This document shows positions 41,035 to 44,018 of a stretch of 44,018 bases of DNA, piece after piece (position 1 is the first letter of the stretch; each line of letters opens with the position of its first letter). The notes beneath the pieces are model-generated. The model was not told where the DNA came from. It saw nothing but the letters and a program-made list of their open reading frames with translations, and did not search any database. Location: assembly GCA_021783175.1 (NCBI GenBank), contig JAJXUF010000021.1, positions 1 through 44,018 on the forward strand, written 5' to 3'. This DNA is from Pseudomonadota bacterium. GTDB taxonomy: Bacteria > Pseudomonadota > Gammaproteobacteria > Acidiferrobacterales > UBA6901. Both the position numbers and the translations under genes were made by a program.

Positions 41035-42477
41035 TTTGTAAGCTAGTGCGCATGACAACCACCTCATAGGGATTCCAGGTGGATACAACCCAGTAGATGC
41101 TAGCGCGCCGGCCCAATCCGGAATCACCTGCGGCTGCGGTGTTGCGTTTGAGCATGTAGGGCGCGTACAGACCACCCTCTGACGAACCTTCCCGCGCGAT
41201 GCTTTCCGGGCCAGAAATCGCGCTTATTACCGCAGCCCTCCGCGGTCATCAGGAGCCGGCAGGCGATATGATCCCCGGGACCCAGAATCGGGGTGGGCGC
41301 CGACCACGACCCCCCAGGGCGCAGCGGCGACCCGGGCAAGAATTCTGTTCTGGCAGTTGTAGGGCATGAGCCACTGATGCAGCGGGGCACTCCAGGTTAC
41401 CGAAAATTCACCGACGCAACGTCCGCTATCGGCCGCCGGAACAAACAGTTCAGAGCGACCGGGAGGCCGCCAGCTCATGCCGTCCCCACCGCCTGCAGAT
41501 TGGGCACTGCGGACCCATTCATCATGCGAAACCCATATCGGCTGTCCGTGCCTGCCGTGCCCGACAAGAAATTTCCAAGATCCCGGATTGCCCAGTGAAC
41601 GGATCGGCGCAAGTGCCAGATACGGAATGCTGGCGCGGTAGCGCGGAACACCAAAAATGAAGACACCCAGCCGTTGATTGTCCGGAAGGCCGGGTGGAAG
41701 TCTTGCATTGACAGCCGTCGAATAAATGAACCCCCGGGGCATGGGAACAACGTTGTTGAAGCTCCGCCCGTCGTCACTCGAGAACGCGAGAACGCCGCGA
41801 CCGACACTGTTGCGATCGTTACTTTCGGGACATCTGCGAGTCGCTGGCGGGCGCGCTAGCGGCGCAACGTTTTCTCTCGGCAGTGGATTGGGTGCGGCGC
41901 AGTGATCAGTCCAGAAGAAGGCATACAGTCGTCCGTGGACGCTAACACCGCCCGATGGAACATTGAAGAAACCCTGCTTTACGGGTTTCGCGCCGGCGAT
42001 CGTGGCAGGCGCAAATACCTTGCGCCCTGATGGTCTATCGTGGATCCTGAGGTTCAGACACCCGTTAGTCCCGTCCCGCGGCTTTCTGCGCAGTGTGACA
42101 CCGACGGCGTCATGCGGCGGGATCTCCCCGGCAGCGCCACCGCCGTGAGGAGGTGGCCAGGAATCGCCAAACAACAGTATAAGTCGGCCATCATGCTCGA
42201 CCGGATAGCCGAGATCCGTTGCATCCAGACCGAATCTCGATCGTGTGCGCGCTGCCGTAGGCTGGCCGGATTCCCAATCCCTCTCTCCGGTGAGTTGGCA
42301 GACTTTCTCGCTAGCGCCGATCACCACTGGCGCAGGCGGGGATCTGCTGTCCACCGCACTGGCACCAGTCACACCAACGCAGAGGAAACCAGCAATCACA
42401 ATTGCAACTTTTTTTCGGGTGCATGGCAATGTACTTTTGTGTTTCAGCTGAGTGAACGCTTGCGCCAATGCGGCCAA
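41035..42477 (-). pseudogene. DUF4185-like secreted protein gene broken by frameshifts
   Basis: The first frame (to 41227) encodes an N-terminal membrane or signal helix (KKVAIVIAGFLCVGVTGASA) and a long DUF4185-like domain: TDLGYPVEHDGRLILLFGDS, GFFNVPSGGVSVHGRLYAFF, GVLAFSSDDGRSFNNVVPMP. After PWG near 41313 homology moves to a second frame (WSAPTPILGPG), and near 41195 to a third that holds GGLYAPYMLKRNT and YWVVSTWNPYEVVVM, the family's C-terminal block. So the gene is decayed, unless these shifts are assembly errors. The start is uncertain because no in-frame ATG is present near 42477. Families with this domain include secreted beta-propeller-like glycan-active proteins, but no activity is assigned. 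Confidence 0.65.
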
Positions 42478-42737
42478 CGACGTTGCGTACGCGCGAATAC
42501 GTGGCTCGCGCGCAAGCAGACAATTTCATGGCCGCCTCGTGATCATGCTGACAGATATCACCCCGTGACGCTTCACACCTTGCCTGCCGGCTGTGTGATC
42601 CACAGCGCAATCTTTTTGACCACCTTGGATTCTACGTCGTTGAAACGTATCCGCTCAATTAACCCCACCTTCCCATCCCGCACGCACATGACCAACATGC
42701 TCCCCGTTGATTTCACTGACAACGAGGAGCCCGATCC

Positions 42738-43106
42738 ATGCCGAAGACCGCCCCTGCTGCGCCCGTCCGTGTTCCATCATCCGACGAATCCCGCTGGCTG
42801 GATCACCTGACGCGCTGGCGCGAGGCGGGGGTGTGCCTGGCGGCCTACGCCCGCTCGGCGAATCTCAAGGTTCACAGGCTCTATGCCTGGAAGAGCCGGC
42901 TTCAATCCCGAGGCCTGTGGCAGGATCCGGAGCCGGTGTCGTTCCTGCCGGTGCACGTGCTGGATTCTACAGCTGAGCGCGGCAGTTCTGTCCCGTCGTC
43001 CGGCATGACGATGACACTGCCGGACGGTGTCGTGCTGGCATTTCCGTCCGTCCCGAGCCCGGTGTTCTTGGCTGACCTGCTTAGGCACCTCATGGTGCGG
43101 CCATGA
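42738..43106 (+). CDS. tnpA: IS66 accessory protein TnpA
   Basis: The 122-residue DNA-binding accessory protein begins with a TnpA-type helix-turn-helix (DHLTRWREAGVCLAAYARSA, NLKVHRLYAWKSRL), and its second half has FLPVHVLD and ITLPDG-like MTLPDGVVLAFPS. GAGGAG lies nine bases before the ATG. The stop overlaps the tnpB start (ATGA). Confidence 0.85.
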   Translation: MPKTAPAAPVRVPSSDESRWLDHLTRWREAGVCLAAYARSANLKVHRLYAWKSRLQSRGLWQDPEPVSFLPVHVLDSTAERGSSVPSSGMTMTLPDGVVLAFPSVPSPVFLADLLRHLMVRP

Positions 43107-43462
43107 TTAGGCCTTCTGCCGATATCAGCCGGGCGCATCTTTGCCGCGAGCCCGTCGACATGCGCAAGTCGATCGACGGGCTCGCGGCCCTCGTGAGCCA
43201 CGTTCTCAAGGCGGATCCCTTCTCCTCCGAGCTATTTGTCTTCGTGAACCGGCAACGCAACAAGCTCAAGATCCTCGCCTGGGATCGCAGCGGCTTCATC
43301 ATCCTCTATAAGCGTCTGGAGAAAGAACGGTTCCACTGGCCGAAGAGGGAATCCACCGCGACACTCACGATCACCGGTCAGCAATTGAACTGGTTGCTCG
43401 ACGGCTACAACCTCAACGCGATGAGGCCGCATGCGGCACTCACGTATCGGGCGATCGCGTGA
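43103..43462 (+). CDS. tnpB: IS66 accessory protein TnpB (Orf2)
   Basis: The 119-residue protein matches the IS66 TnpB (Orf2) family: LCREPVDMRKSIDGLAALV, LFVFVNRQRNKLKILAWDRS, GFIILYKRLEKERFHWP. Required with TnpA and TnpC for IS66 transposition, though its biochemical role is not settled. Translationally coupled to tnpA. Confidence 0.93.
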   Translation: MIRPSADISRAHLCREPVDMRKSIDGLAALVSHVLKADPFSSELFVFVNRQRNKLKILAWDRSGFIILYKRLEKERFHWPKRESTATLTITGQQLNWLLDGYNLNAMRPHAALTYRAIA

Positions 43463-43521
43463 CGATGATTTTTTCTCTTTTCTCCTTCTTTCACCATGTA
43501 TTCCGTCGCGTGTTCGGCAGC

Positions 43522-44018
43522 ATGGCTGTTATGCCGAACGCATCGGATGCGACGAACAACACAACAAAAGCCTTGGACGAACTCGTCGCGCTCGTTGAAT
43601 CCCTTCAGTCACAGCTTCAAAACCGCGATGCGACGATTCGGCTTCTGGTCGAACAAGTCCGTCTCCTCCGCCACAAGTCCTTCGGCAGAGCCGGCGAACG
43701 TTTGAGCCCCGACCAGCTCGCGATGCTCTTCAACGAGGCCGAGGCCGCCAGTGCTGCCGCCGCCGGCACGGACACAGTAGCGGACCACTGCGTAGCCGTT
43801 ATAGATACCGCCACCCGCCGCAAGCCGGGTGGTCGCCGTCACCTCCCGCCGGCGCTGCCGCGCGTCATCGTCACCCACGATCTTACCGATGCCGAGAAGG
43901 TGTGTCCCAAAGACGGTAGCGCGCTGCACCGGATTGGCGAGGTCGTCACCGAGCAGCTCGACATCGTGCCGATGCGAATCCAGGTGATCCGCCATGTGCG
44001 GCATTCTTATGGTTGCCG
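43522..44018 (+). CDS. tnpC: IS66 transposase TnpC, N-terminal part (cut by window end)
   Basis: The frame runs from an ATG at 43522 (or 43531) to the window end. It shows the TnpC N-terminus: a leucine-zipper-like coiled coil (LDELVALVESLQSQLQNRDA), HKSFGRAGERLSPDQLAMLF, RRKPGGRRHLPPALPR, and a zinc-finger start (EKVCPKDGSALHRIGEVVTE). The DDE catalytic domain lies beyond the window. Confidence 0.88.
   Translation, partial: MAVMPNASDATNNTTKALDELVALVESLQSQLQNRDATIRLLVEQVRLLRHKSFGRAGERLSPDQLAMLFNEAEAASAAAAGTDTVADHCVAVIDTATRRKPGGRRHLPPALPRVIVTHDLTDAEKVCPKDGSALHRIGEVVTEQLDIVPMRIQVIRHVRHSYGC

Larger units (their letters stand above)
42647..44018 (+). mobile_element. IS66-family insertion sequence, left part
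   Basis: Three genes in the order tnpA-tnpB-tnpC on the plus strand define IS66. The left end is not certain: the word GTATCCGCTC at 42647, about 90 bases before tnpA, sits where the left inverted repeat is expected and somewhat resembles IS66 ends, but the right end is beyond the window so it cannot be compared. The copy is intact as far as seen. Confidence 0.75.

Noticed and set aside
1..44018. CRISPR arrays and rRNA operons
   Set aside because: No regularly spaced repeat of 24-37 bases and no rRNA sequence was seen anywhere in the window.

Overview
The window reads as the chromosome of a gammaproteobacterium carrying an integrated mobile element on its left side. The evidence for the host is the core block at 28.6-40.9 kb, whose gene order (nadB, then rpoE-rseA-rseB-degP, then lepA-lepB-DUF4845-rnc-era-recO-pdxJ-acpS) is the classical gammaproteobacterial arrangement. 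The moderately GC-rich sequence and the small periplasmic c-type cytochrome would suit an environmental, perhaps sulfur-oxidising, lineage, but the species cannot be named from the sequence alone.

Region 1-16.93 kb is a mosaic integrated element. It holds a short tyrosine recombinase (221-799), two uncharacterised membrane/coiled-coil genes (827-2698), a TetR-CPBP protease-DUF2306 cassette (2651-4612), a phage-like control region with a Xre repressor and face-to-face promoters (5285-6224), small DNA-binding proteins and a replication pair resembling lambda O/P-type proteins (6239-8572), a plasmid-type stbA-stbB-stbC-like operon (8751-10467), an MFS exporter with a divergent ArsR-type regulator (11287-13479), a broken SIR2-like gene next to a four-helix membrane protein (13474-14554), the decapitated C-terminus of a MobF relaxase (14578-15072) and an intact type IV coupling protein (15169-16758). 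The element ends at a 45-base 3' fragment of tRNA-Asn that begins in the anticodon loop (16888-16932), the expected form of an attachment site after integration into a tRNA gene. The relaxase remnant and the lack of mating-pair genes imply it can no longer transfer itself, unless the missing parts lie left of the window.

Region 17-28.4 kb is non-conserved chromosome. It has a PAS/GAF/GGDEF/EAL cyclic-di-GMP enzyme, a monohaem cytochrome c related to thiosulfate dehydrogenase-type domains, an integral membrane protein, an ATP-grasp ligase overlapping an A-type iron-sulfur carrier (erpA-like), the iron-trafficking protein yggX, and a tandem family of secreted IPT/TIG-like proteins with two full copies and one truncated copy that abuts a lipoprotein gene.

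Region 28.6-40.9 kb is core. The envelope-stress sigma factor rpoE, its anti-sigma factor rseA, the sensor rseB and the periplasmic protease degP form one minus-strand unit. It starts at a recognisable sigma-E promoter (39084-39110) and ends at a strong hairpin terminator (35189-35211). Downstream, lepA through acpS are tightly packed or overlapping, consistent with a second operon. nadB is divergent. Right of nadB lies a decayed DUF4185 gene with two frameshifts, then the left part of an IS66-family element that runs off the window.
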